A stretch of DNA of 64,000 nt from Alphaproteobacteria bacterium. GTDB lineage: Bacteria; Pseudomonadota; Alphaproteobacteria; Rs-D84; CACZYB01. Location of the stretch: positions 124,001 through 188,000 of the forward strand of contig JAEDDP010000001.1 of the NCBI GenBank assembly GCA_016297965.1, given 5' to 3'. This document shows positions 33,218-41,817 of the stretch, one piece after another. The position numbers and the translations under genes were made by a program. Positions within the stretch are counted from its first letter, which is position 1, and every line of letters starts with the position of its first letter. The notes under the pieces were generated by a model. The model made no database searches. It was not told the origin of the DNA and saw only the letters and a program-made list of their open reading frames with translations.

Positions 33218-33913
33218 TTAATCAAATGTTATATGTAATCGTTCATCAATGATTTTTTTTGCGACCTCAAACGTTTGTTCCTTACTATTTTCGGATGTGT
33301 TTATAACGATTGCGTCGTCGGCCTGTTTCATTGGGCTTGTCGCACGGGTACGGTCGGCTTCATCCCTTGCGATGATGGAGGCAAGAACCTCCTGATATGA
33401 GGCACTTTCACCTTGATCCAAATATTCCTTTAATCTTCGGCTTGCCCTTGTTTCTGGGCTTGCGGTGATAAAGAATTTTACAGGAGCATTTGGGCAAATT
33501 ACGGTTCCTATGTCGCGACCTTCTATTACCGCACCCTTTGCCTTTCGTCCATCAGGAAGGTCAGGTGGATTTGTTCCAAAATCAATTTGGTATTTCCTCA
33601 TAATAGTACGAATTTCGGGAATTTTTGCAACGGATGCAACATATTTATTGGTAAGTTGAGAGCGAATCTTTGGATTTTTGGCATATTCCAAAATTTTGTG
33701 GGTATCGGATAATTTTTGGGTAAGGGCGATTGCGAATTCCAAATTTATATCATCCATATTTTGTTCCATTTCAATCATACATAATGTAATTGCACGGTAA
33801 AGGCTTCCAGTGTCAAGGCCGGCAAAACCATAATGTTCACAAAGCTTTTTGGTTAGGGTTCCCTTTCCGGCACCTGCGGGTCCGTCAATTGCAATTATAT
33901 TTGTATTAGCCAT
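33218..33913 (-). CDS. cmk: Cytidylate kinase
   Basis: The 231-residue protein has the P-loop IDGPAGAGKGTLTKKL at the N-terminus, GLDTGSLYRAIT, the CMP-binding GRDIGTVICPNAPVKFFITASPETRASRRLKE and the lid region ARDEADRTRATSPMKQADDAIVINTS. It phosphorylates CMP and dCMP. Order cmk then rpsA is conserved, though a terminator separates them here. It follows clpX on the same strand. Confidence 0.95.
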   Translation of the reverse strand: MANTNIIAIDGPAGAGKGTLTKKLCEHYGFAGLDTGSLYRAITLCMIEMEQNMDDINLEFAIALTQKLSDTHKILEYAKNPKIRSQLTNKYVASVAKIPEIRTIMRKYQIDFGTNPPDLPDGRKAKGAVIEGRDIGTVICPNAPVKFFITASPETRASRRLKEYLDQGESASYQEVLASIIARDEADRTRATSPMKQADDAIVINTSENSKEQTFEVAKKIIDERLHITFD

Positions 33914-33946
33914 AATATTATCTTCCTTCCATAAGTTTAAAAAAAA

Positions 33947-33972
33947 GACCTACATCAATAAAAATGTAGGTC
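33947..33972 (-). terminator. clpX terminator
   Basis: GACCTACAT / ATGTAGGTC, a perfect nine-pair stem, with a T-run on the minus strand. Confidence 0.85.
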
Positions 33973-33979
33973 CAAAATT

Positions 33980-35230
33980 TTATACGACTTTTTTGTCCTT
34001 CTTTTTATCTTGATAGATTATAATAGGACTTTTTTCTTTTTCAACAACTTCTTTATCAACAATTACTTTTGTAATATTTTTGTTGTTTGGAATTTCAAAC
34101 ATTGTATCAAGAAGAAGGTTTTCAATTATTGAACGAAGTCCACGGGCGCCGGTTTTCCGCTTGATTGCCTTTTGTGCGATGGCTTCTAAACTGTCGTCTG
34201 TGAATTCAAGTTCAACATTTTCCATTTGGAAAAGAGTTTTATATTGTTTTACAAGGGCATTTTTAGGTTCAGTTAAAATTGAACATAATGCCTCCTTATT
34301 AAGGTCATCAAGGGTTACAATTATTGGCATACGACCCATCATTTCTGGAATAATACCGAATTTGATGATGTCTTCCGGTTCAATTTTACCCAAAAGTTCG
34401 GAAACACTTCGTTCTTGTTTGGATGCGATTGTTGCACCAAAACCCATTGATGTCTTTTCGGTTCTTTTTTCAATGATTTTATCAATACCTTCAAATGCAC
34501 CACCACAAATAAACAAAACGTTTGATGTATCAAACTGAATGAATTCTTGTTGTGGGTGTTTTCTTCCGCCCTGTGGTGGAACGGAAACAACGGCACCTTC
34601 AATCAATTTAAGAAGAGCTTGCTGTACGCCTTCACCACTTACATCACGGGTAAGTGAAGGATTGTCGGATTTACGTGAAATTTTATCAATTTCATCAATG
34701 TAAACGATACCCTTTTGTGCCTTTTCAACATCGTAGTTTGTTGCTTGGAGAAGGCGAACAAGGATGTTTTCAACATCTTCACCAACGTATCCCGCCTCAG
34801 TCAATGTTGTTGCGTCGGCAATGGTGAATGGAACATCCAAAAATTTTGCCATAGTACTTGCAAGTAAGGTTTTACCACTTCCAGTTGGACCAATTAAAAG
34901 GATGTTTGATTTTTGAATGTCAACATCGTTTTGAACGGCCTTGTTATAAAGTCTTTTGTAATGATTATGTACGGCAACGGATAAAACCTTTTTCGCACGT
35001 TGTTGTCCGATTACATAGTCATCAAGATGTTCAAGAATTTCATGTGGAGTAGGCGTTTCAGATGTGCTTTCTGTTATCGCCTTTTTTTGTTCCTCATTTA
35101 TAATATTCATACAAAGTTTGATACAGGAATCACAAATGAAAACATTTGGTCCGGCGATAAGCTTTTTGGCTTCGTGTTGAGATTTTCCGCAAAAGGAACA
35201 ATATTTTATATCTTTTGTTTCGTCAGTCAT
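33980..35230 (-). CDS. clpX: ATP-dependent protease ATP-binding subunit ClpX
   Basis: The 416-residue AAA+ unfoldase starts with the C4 zinc-binding domain (YCSFCGKSQ...FICDSCIKLC). Walker A is LLIGPTGSGKTLLA, Walker B is IVYIDEIDKI, and the GYVGEDVE pore-region and sensor residues (TGARGLRSI) are present. It feeds substrates to ClpP. No clpP or lon is adjacent, unlike the common clpP-clpX-lon order. In alphaproteobacteria ClpXP controls cell-cycle regulators, so its presence near trcR and gapR is noted but not linked by operon. Confidence 0.97.
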   Translation of the reverse strand: MTDETKDIKYCSFCGKSQHEAKKLIAGPNVFICDSCIKLCMNIINEEQKKAITESTSETPTPHEILEHLDDYVIGQQRAKKVLSVAVHNHYKRLYNKAVQNDVDIQKSNILLIGPTGSGKTLLASTMAKFLDVPFTIADATTLTEAGYVGEDVENILVRLLQATNYDVEKAQKGIVYIDEIDKISRKSDNPSLTRDVSGEGVQQALLKLIEGAVVSVPPQGGRKHPQQEFIQFDTSNVLFICGGAFEGIDKIIEKRTEKTSMGFGATIASKQERSVSELLGKIEPEDIIKFGIIPEMMGRMPIIVTLDDLNKEALCSILTEPKNALVKQYKTLFQMENVELEFTDDSLEAIAQKAIKRKTGARGLRSIIENLLLDTMFEIPNNKNITKVIVDKEVVEKEKSPIIIYQDKKKDKKVV

Positions 35231-35336
35231 CTTTTATTCTTTCCTGTAATTTAAAATTGTTAACATTATATTGTATTTTAGGTGTTTTTTCAAATGAATT
35301 ATTTTTGATTTATAACTAATTGAATAAACGGAATTT

Positions 35337-37109
35337 TTACTTTATTCCCAACATTTCATTTAATGATTTAAGCATATCTTCAATGGTATTTTTGTTTTTA
35401 AAGCCATCCAAGTTATACTCAGTCATCTTTCTTGCACTTGTTTCCAATGCACCAATTACTCCTTCATAATCAAATTCGCCTTCTGCTTTAACATCAGGGG
35501 TTCCATTGTAGTTGAATGTGTAATTAACGTTTTCATTTTCAACTTTTACGAATTCGGAGCAACTGTATTCTAAACTTTCGTTGTTTAGTTGGGCGATTAC
35601 ATTTTTATATTTTTCAATATCTTCGCTTGCCATCAAATTCATATCCCCTATATTTGGAATGGAGATTTTGTTGTCTGGTTTGCGTTTGAATTTTGCAATT
35701 GTGTTAAGGAGTTTATCCAAGTTGTTGTGTGCGCGTGTTAAATCATCCCCCTTTATCTTTTTAATTGATGGAAGTTTATCAAGCATAGATAGGGCATTTT
35801 GTAGGGCAGAATGTACATCCTTAGTTATTTGGGCATTATCCGCTTTACATTCATTTGGCGCAAGGGATGCAAGCAAAGTTTTTATATCATTTTCCATTTG
35901 TGAAAGTTCGGAATTTACGTTTTTCTTTTTGTCGGATTTTTCCTTAATTACACCATAAATACCCTTGTCTTTAAGTTCCTGAGCTGCATTTGTGCCAAGT
36001 GCAACACCAACGGTGTTATTTACGGTAAAGTCAAACAAACCCTTTAATGCACCTTTCTTTGAAATTTCCTTTTCAAGGGCAGAGCGATTGTCCACAAGAG
36101 TGAATGTTGTGTCTTCCATATCAACCTTGAAATTACGGCCACAGGCAGTTTCACCTTCGGTTACAAAGGTGTTGGCGATAGTAACAAGTTCACGTGGATA
36201 GGTTTGTGATTTTGTGTTAAGGTTTAAATCGGCAAGCTTTCCAATTTGACCGGAATAATTCCATGAATTATCACCAATGTTTGCAAAAAGGCTTGCGATT
36301 GTGGAGGAAAGTTTCTTTTTTCCCTGATACATTGAACCGGTATCCAAAACGCCGTCGCTGTTGATTGTGGCACCGGAAAGAAAAGTTTTTTCGTCGCTGT
36401 CGGACCAATCATCAATGCTGATAGTTTTGTATTTTTCAATGATTGCATCGCGACCGCATTTTTTATCAATTCCGCGGTCAAGTTCGGTTATCTTGGAGGC
36501 ATCAAACATAGCCTTAAATGCGCCGTCGGCAGAGCTGTTTTTTTCGGCCTGAATATACATAAAGCAATCTTGGGCGGCGGAATATTTCGCCTTTGCCATA
36601 TTACAATTTTTACGTTCCCTTATTTGTTGTTCGGAATATAAATCCCAAAGGTTTTCAACCAATTCCTCCTGAAATGGAGAACAAAAATTCATAAGATCCT
36701 TTCCATTGCAATTTTTGCCGGAAATTTCGGATGTGATGGACGAAAGGTTTGGAAGTTCAAAGTTGAATGAAAGTTGAACCTTTACCTTGCTTTTACATGG
36801 ATAGGTTTCACAATATTTTTTTAATCCTTCGGATACGGCGATGGCGCATTTTCGTTTTGCAAGAAGGTTTGTGGATGATGGAACCGTGCCACAGATAAGG
36901 TTTGCATCATTGGAAATTGTCGTTCCGGTTGTTGTGGTTGTTTGTCCGGTATAGCGAGAATTTGATGAACTTAATGTTCCGCGTACGGATGTTTTTGACA
37001 TAGTGGCGGAACGTTTTGAACGGTTTGACCTTCTTGGTGCAGACGAAACATTGGTATCAAAAAATATACCAACGATTAAAAACAAAGATGTGAACCAAGT
37101 TTTTTTCAT
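35337..37109 (-). CDS. Exported Cys-containing protein, paralogue family member A
   Basis: The 590-residue protein has a signal peptide (ending TNVSSA), then a basic Arg/Ser-rich segment (PRRSNRSKRSA). A conserved Cys domain follows: AKRKCAIAVSEGLKKYC, ERKNCNMAKAKYSAAQDCFMY, KCGRDAII, and YPRELVTIANTFVTEGETACGRNF, then SALEKEISKKGALKGL. The same landmarks occur in the proteins at 40307 and 41818. The C-terminal third is helical and charged. I recognise no known family; it is probably periplasmic or surface-located with disulfides. The gene follows ruvA on the same strand. Confidence 0.7.
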   Translation of the reverse strand: MKKTWFTSLFLIVGIFFDTNVSSAPRRSNRSKRSATMSKTSVRGTLSSSNSRYTGQTTTTTGTTISNDANLICGTVPSSTNLLAKRKCAIAVSEGLKKYCETYPCKSKVKVQLSFNFELPNLSSITSEISGKNCNGKDLMNFCSPFQEELVENLWDLYSEQQIRERKNCNMAKAKYSAAQDCFMYIQAEKNSSADGAFKAMFDASKITELDRGIDKKCGRDAIIEKYKTISIDDWSDSDEKTFLSGATINSDGVLDTGSMYQGKKKLSSTIASLFANIGDNSWNYSGQIGKLADLNLNTKSQTYPRELVTIANTFVTEGETACGRNFKVDMEDTTFTLVDNRSALEKEISKKGALKGLFDFTVNNTVGVALGTNAAQELKDKGIYGVIKEKSDKKKNVNSELSQMENDIKTLLASLAPNECKADNAQITKDVHSALQNALSMLDKLPSIKKIKGDDLTRAHNNLDKLLNTIAKFKRKPDNKISIPNIGDMNLMASEDIEKYKNVIAQLNNESLEYSCSEFVKVENENVNYTFNYNGTPDVKAEGEFDYEGVIGALETSARKMTEYNLDGFKNKNTIEDMLKSLNEMLGIK

Positions 37110-37154
37110 ACCTTTAATTATACTATAATTTTTAAGTTAATAAAAGCCCTTTTT

Positions 37155-37757
37155 TTAGAAATTGTTTATTTCCTTTAACGCCATTTTTATAAGGTCGTTC
37201 ATTCCAATCATTGGGTTTTTGTTTATAAGGTTCATTACAACCTCAAAACTTTGCGATCTGGTATAGCCAAGGTTGGAAAGGGCGGAAATTGCATCTTCGG
37301 CGATGGAATCGTTTTTCATTTCCCGTGAAATGCCGGCAAGTTCAAGGTTTATGTTTGTTTTTTGAACCTTGTCCTTTAATTCCTGAACTATACGTTCGGC
37401 GGTCTTTTTCCCAATGCCATTTGCCGTTGTGAATGAAACGGCATCACCGGATAAAATAGCGGTGGAAATTTGTTGTGGGGTAAGGGCGGAAAGTATGGCA
37501 AGTCCGGCCTTTGGTCCGATACCCTGTACCAAAGTCAAAAGGTTAAAAAATTCGTGTTCGGTTTGGGTGGCAAAACCGTAAAGTGTGATACTGTCTTCAC
37601 GTACTATTGTTTCAATCCAAAGTGTAAGAGGAGTGTTTAAGGTTAGTTTTGATATTGTCTTTTGTGGCACAAATACACCATAGCCAACACCGTTCACATC
37701 AAGTATTATTTGTGTTTCCGAAAGTGTGTCAACAATGCCCTTTAATTTTGAAATCAT
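37155..37757 (-). CDS. ruvA: Holliday junction branch migration protein RuvA
   Basis: The 200-residue protein has the N-terminal OB fold (MISKLKGIVDTL...VNGVGYGVFVP) and two helix-hairpin-helix motifs (LVQGIGPKAGLAILSAL and TTANGIGKKTAERIVQEL). Its C-terminal domain III (DAISALSNLGYTRSQSFEVV) binds RuvB. Length is normal. Its ATG overlaps the TAA of the 37757-40198 exported-protein gene (TAATG), so translation is coupled to a gene of unrelated function; ruvB and ruvC are not in the window. Confidence 0.95.
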   Translation of the reverse strand: MISKLKGIVDTLSETQIILDVNGVGYGVFVPQKTISKLTLNTPLTLWIETIVREDSITLYGFATQTEHEFFNLLTLVQGIGPKAGLAILSALTPQQISTAILSGDAVSFTTANGIGKKTAERIVQELKDKVQKTNINLELAGISREMKNDSIAEDAISALSNLGYTRSQSFEVVMNLINKNPMIGMNDLIKMALKEINNF

Positions 37758-40198
37758 TACCAGTTTATCGCCTTTATTTTTCTTACCATATCATTATAAT
37801 TGAATGGTGAAATTTTGGAGTTATTGTGAATACATCTCTTTCCAACTCCTTCAACTTGTTGCCAATCATCAAGGTTAAAATTGTTATATTGTTTTGAAAT
37901 ATAATCATATTCTTTTACAAGTTCTTTCATCGTTGATTTTTCGTTGGATGAAATCTTTTCATAATAAGTTTGTTCCTTAAACTTGCTATTTGGTGTAGGT
38001 GATATTGAACAACCATACCAACTTTTTGGATTTGTATCGTGAGCGCATTTTAATTGAAGTTTTTTGAATATTTCGCAGGCTCTATCCGCTAATTTTTTTA
38101 ATTCATCAAGATCAGATTTATAATTACACTCTTCTAATTGTTGTTTTGCATTTTCATACGTTATTGTTTTCCAAACAAAGCTAGTATTTGAACATTGTTT
38201 CTTTAATGCATCAAAACAAGCCTTTTGCGCTTCATCGGTATTTAAAAATACACCTTTTAGTGAAATGCCAAGTTGTGTTTGACACATATTGATTTCTTTT
38301 TGAGCATCAATTATCGCATTTAATTTTGTAATGTTTGACTTTATATCATCAATAGTTTTTTTGAAATTATCCTTTGTCAAAGTAGGTTTGTCAGATGTAT
38401 CATTACACAAAGAATTTCTTTTTTCCTTAACTTCATTACATGCATGTGTATTTAAATATTTTTTTACCTGTGAAATTGAAACTTTGTTTAAAAGTTCACT
38501 CTCTTTTTTCATTAAGTCGTTATATTCACTGTAATCAATCCAATTATCAACTTTGTTTTTACATTCGTTTGAATAATCATAATTGTCATTACCAGCGGTT
38601 GTTGTAAGTTTTAAAGTTTCCTTTATTCCCTTAGTATCTGCATATTTTTTACATAATTCAGTTTCTATTTTGGTTTTGCAATTTTGTGGATTTTTTCCAA
38701 TATCAATGGATAATTTGTTGTTGGAGTAAATCTTTTTGGCACCAACCAAATAATTGTTGCATTCTGCCAAATCCTTTTCATTTTGTATTGTATTTAAACA
38801 TTCCTTTACAACCTCATTATTTTCAAGAGTTGTTTTATTTATTGAAAAATCATTTTTTAATGTTTCTATGTCTGAATCACAGAATTTTTCGGTTCGGCTT
38901 TTTGTTGTTATGTAATAATCAAGACTTTTTGTTCCGCTTTTATTTGGAATAGGAGATACACCGCTACATTTCTCTTGTATTGCTTCCAAAAGGACCAAAT
39001 TTTTTAAGCAAGTTTCAAGTTTTTCTGCGGCTTTGTCCTGTGATAATATTTCATAGCTTTTGCAACTTTTATCTGGTTCAAACATTAACTGTATTTTTGA
39101 TACGGATTTTGCCAATTTTGCAACTCCATTTTCAAAAATTACACCATATCCAGGGTTGTTTGAACTTGCACAAAATGCCTTTGTTGTTTCGTATAAATAT
39201 TTATAGCCATCAGGACTGTTGTCTTTGAACTCTTTATTTTTAAATAAGTTTCGTATGTCTGTTGTTAATTTAGAACACTGAGCAAGTTTTTCTATAATAC
39301 ATTCTTTTTGCGTTAATTCATCTTGTTTCTTTTTACACATTTCTAATGAAGTAAGTTTTTTAACATCTTCATTTTTACTTATTTTTTGTATTTCAGCTTT
39401 ACAATCTTCAAGAGCTTTATTTGCTTCCTGTTGTGCCTGTTTTAGTTTTTCAATATTTTCTTCGGCTGTTGTGGTTTCCGTTGCAATTTTTTTCTTAAGG
39501 GCTTCAAGTTGATCATTGGATAGGTTTTCTATGGTTGAAACATCCAATTTTACATCCCTTTGATCTGTATTATGTTGTTTAAGGTTTGGAACCTTTTGTT
39601 TATTTAATTCTTTGTTCAAATCATCAAAATTTTTTTCGGTGATTTGTTTTGTCGTTTCTGTTGTTTTGAATAAGTCAGGAATGGAAAGAAGTCCTGCTTC
39701 CTCATTAAGTATTTTTGCCAGTGTTCCAAGTCCCGCTTTGATATCGGCCATTAGACCTGTTTTTGTTTGTGACTCTATTGTATTTATTTTTTCCCGTAAT
39801 TTTTGGAATATACGAAGTTCTTCATAAAATTCCTTTATTGTCTTAAAGGTGTCATGTGATGCCGTTTCCGCAATACTTCCAGTAAGTTTTTTTGTGGCTG
39901 GTGCCGTTGGAAAACCATTAGGGCAGTCCTTGGTAATGCCTTCTTCCTTGCAAAATTTAGAGCAATCGCCAGTATATTTTGCATTTTTACAATAGTTATT
40001 TTGTAAATCTTCTACTTCTTTAAGAAATGCGTTTGCCACACTGTTAAGGTTTGTTGCTGTATCAGATGGTATTTTAATTTCAAGGTTTCGTTCAATCCTT
40101 GTGTCAGAATCAGACTTTGCACCAGAATCAGAAACCATCCCTGCGTAAAGAGTAGGGGAAAAGAAAAGACAAAGTAGTGTAGCTATCACTTTTTTCAT
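37757..40198 (-). CDS. Large exported Cys-rich coiled-coil protein
   Basis: I take ATG 40198 as the start because it begins a proper signal peptide (MKKVIATLLCLFFSPTLYAG); a TTG 36 bases upstream would add a polar stretch before it. The mature protein of about 795 residues has many cysteines, often as C-x(3-4)-C or CxxC-like pairs (YCKNAKYTGDCSKFCKEEG near the start), coiled-coil segments (about 230-290) and repeated Lys/Asn/Glu-rich helices. I recognise no family. A weak TACAAT lies 14 bases before the ATG and no Shine-Dalgarno is visible. Its stop overlaps the ruvA start. Confidence 0.65.
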   Translation of the reverse strand: MKKVIATLLCLFFSPTLYAGMVSDSGAKSDSDTRIERNLEIKIPSDTATNLNSVANAFLKEVEDLQNNYCKNAKYTGDCSKFCKEEGITKDCPNGFPTAPATKKLTGSIAETASHDTFKTIKEFYEELRIFQKLREKINTIESQTKTGLMADIKAGLGTLAKILNEEAGLLSIPDLFKTTETTKQITEKNFDDLNKELNKQKVPNLKQHNTDQRDVKLDVSTIENLSNDQLEALKKKIATETTTAEENIEKLKQAQQEANKALEDCKAEIQKISKNEDVKKLTSLEMCKKKQDELTQKECIIEKLAQCSKLTTDIRNLFKNKEFKDNSPDGYKYLYETTKAFCASSNNPGYGVIFENGVAKLAKSVSKIQLMFEPDKSCKSYEILSQDKAAEKLETCLKNLVLLEAIQEKCSGVSPIPNKSGTKSLDYYITTKSRTEKFCDSDIETLKNDFSINKTTLENNEVVKECLNTIQNEKDLAECNNYLVGAKKIYSNNKLSIDIGKNPQNCKTKIETELCKKYADTKGIKETLKLTTTAGNDNYDYSNECKNKVDNWIDYSEYNDLMKKESELLNKVSISQVKKYLNTHACNEVKEKRNSLCNDTSDKPTLTKDNFKKTIDDIKSNITKLNAIIDAQKEINMCQTQLGISLKGVFLNTDEAQKACFDALKKQCSNTSFVWKTITYENAKQQLEECNYKSDLDELKKLADRACEIFKKLQLKCAHDTNPKSWYGCSISPTPNSKFKEQTYYEKISSNEKSTMKELVKEYDYISKQYNNFNLDDWQQVEGVGKRCIHNNSKISPFNYNDMVRKIKAINW

Positions 40199-40263
40199 AA
40201 TGTTTATTGTATCATTTTTTTTCGTGAAGGGCAAGACCTATTTATCGTTAGTATTAAAAAAAA

Positions 40264-40282
40264 GCCCCCAATGAATGAGGGC
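40264..40282 (-). terminator. Terminator after the 40307 gene
   Basis: GCCC / GGGC stem with flanking pairs around CCAATGAATGA, followed by a T-run on the minus strand. Confidence 0.65.
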
Positions 40283-40306
40283 AATGTTTTAAAAAGTGAA
40301 AGTTTG

Positions 40307-41803
40307 TTATTCTTCGGAAGGTTCAGTTGGGGTTGCCGGTGTATCACCAGAACCATCAAAGCTTGTATCTCCGGTGCCGTCGCCTTCTTCACTAGAATAT
40401 GAAGAGGTAGAAGGATTTTCAGGTTCTTTTTCTTCGCCACCTGTTTCACCGGAAGATTTCTTTTCTTCCCTTAATTTTTTGGCTTCTTCACGTTTATTTT
40501 TTCTTTCTGTTGCCTTTTTCTCCTTTTCTTCGGCTTTTTTTGCCTTATCTAATTCTTTTTTAACAGATTTTACTTCTTTGTTTAAAGCTTTATAATTTTC
40601 ATTTAACTGATTAACCTTTTCAACAAAGTCAGGTTCGGTGCTTTCAGGAATGGCTTCCTTTTGAGCCTTTAATTCTTCTATCTTTTTGGTTAAATCACTT
40701 TTCTTTGTTTCATCGGTAATTTCGTTAATTGAGGTTGTTAATGTTTCTATATTACCGTCAAATTTGTTAAGCATATCTTTTGCAGATTTTATATCCTTTA
40801 TTTGTTTATCTGCTTCACGTTCTTCTTTGGTCTTTCCGGCCATTGTGTCATTTGCCCAATTTGTACCCTTGAATGCGCCAATTTGGTCAACAATATATTC
40901 CTTTCCACCGGCAAGAAGTCCCTTTTCGTTAATCTTTCTTTCAATTGAGCTTGTCTTGTCAACAAGGGCGATGTTTGCATCGTAAAGTTCAGTGTAGTTT
41001 TTCTCGCCACACATCATATTACCCTCTGATTTAAGGGAGTTTACAAGTTGGATTAAATCACGTGGAAATTCGGTTGTTTTAAAATCAATTTTAAGGTCAA
41101 GAAGTCGTCCATAGGCCGCAAGGTTTGACCAACCGATATTTCCAACCTTTGAAAAGTATGAAGTTAGACTGTCCCCAGTTTCGGAGTCGGAAATTTCTTC
41201 ACCATTTGAAATTCTTTTATATTGTAATTGTATTGCGGATTTTCCACATCTGCTGTTTAAATCACCACTTGAAATGACAACTTTTTCATTTTGGCTTGTC
41301 AAAACATAACGATAGCATTCTTCAGCAGCAAGTGAGCGGGCAAGGGCGATATTACAATTTTTTGTATCATTTGCGGCATAGCTGTCGTATGAATTCCAAA
41401 GGTTGTTTACCGCTTCTTCAATGAAATTTGCACAATAAATTTCATTTACCTCAGTTGTATCGGTTGGAAGAATTATCCCCGCATAGGCTTCGGTTGCATT
41501 TTTACATTTGTTGTTTCCACAATAGTTTTTAAGAGATTTAACAACCATTGCAGTACAGTTTCGTTTTGCACTGGCATCGGTGATTGGGGCAACCTGTGTA
41601 TAATCGGTTGTTCGTACGGTTGTGTCGGCAACGGTAGCATTTACGGATGTTGTTGTACCGCTTACCTTTACATTACCACTAAGACTGCGACGAGATGAGG
41701 CAGAACGTGCGGAAGAACTGTTCCTTCTGGAATTTCTTGCGGCGTCTGCATTTTGATTGAAAAGTACAGCCAATCCCAATAATGCAATAAGTTTTTTAGT
41801 CAT
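40307..41803 (-). CDS. Exported Cys-containing protein, paralogue family member B
   Basis: The 498-residue protein has a signal peptide (MTKKLIALLGLAVLFNQNADA), then an Arg/Ser-rich stretch (ARNSRRNSSSARSASSRRS). The family landmarks are AKRNCTAMVVKSLKNYC, TKNCNIALARSLAAEECYRY, SRCGKSAI, EFPRDLIQLVNSLKSEGNMMCGEKNY and SSIERKINEKGLL. The C-terminal 150 residues are a Lys/Glu coiled coil ending in a Gly/Ser/Pro/Glu-rich acidic tail. It lies 14 bases after the third paralogue, so these two share a transcript. No known family recognised. Confidence 0.7.
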   Translation of the reverse strand: MTKKLIALLGLAVLFNQNADAARNSRRNSSSARSASSRRSLSGNVKVSGTTTSVNATVADTTVRTTDYTQVAPITDASAKRNCTAMVVKSLKNYCGNNKCKNATEAYAGIILPTDTTEVNEIYCANFIEEAVNNLWNSYDSYAANDTKNCNIALARSLAAEECYRYVLTSQNEKVVISSGDLNSRCGKSAIQLQYKRISNGEEISDSETGDSLTSYFSKVGNIGWSNLAAYGRLLDLKIDFKTTEFPRDLIQLVNSLKSEGNMMCGEKNYTELYDANIALVDKTSSIERKINEKGLLAGGKEYIVDQIGAFKGTNWANDTMAGKTKEEREADKQIKDIKSAKDMLNKFDGNIETLTTSINEITDETKKSDLTKKIEELKAQKEAIPESTEPDFVEKVNQLNENYKALNKEVKSVKKELDKAKKAEEKEKKATERKNKREEAKKLREEKKSSGETGGEEKEPENPSTSSYSSEEGDGTGDTSFDGSGDTPATPTEPSEE

Positions 41804-41817
41804 AATTTTTTCTCCTT

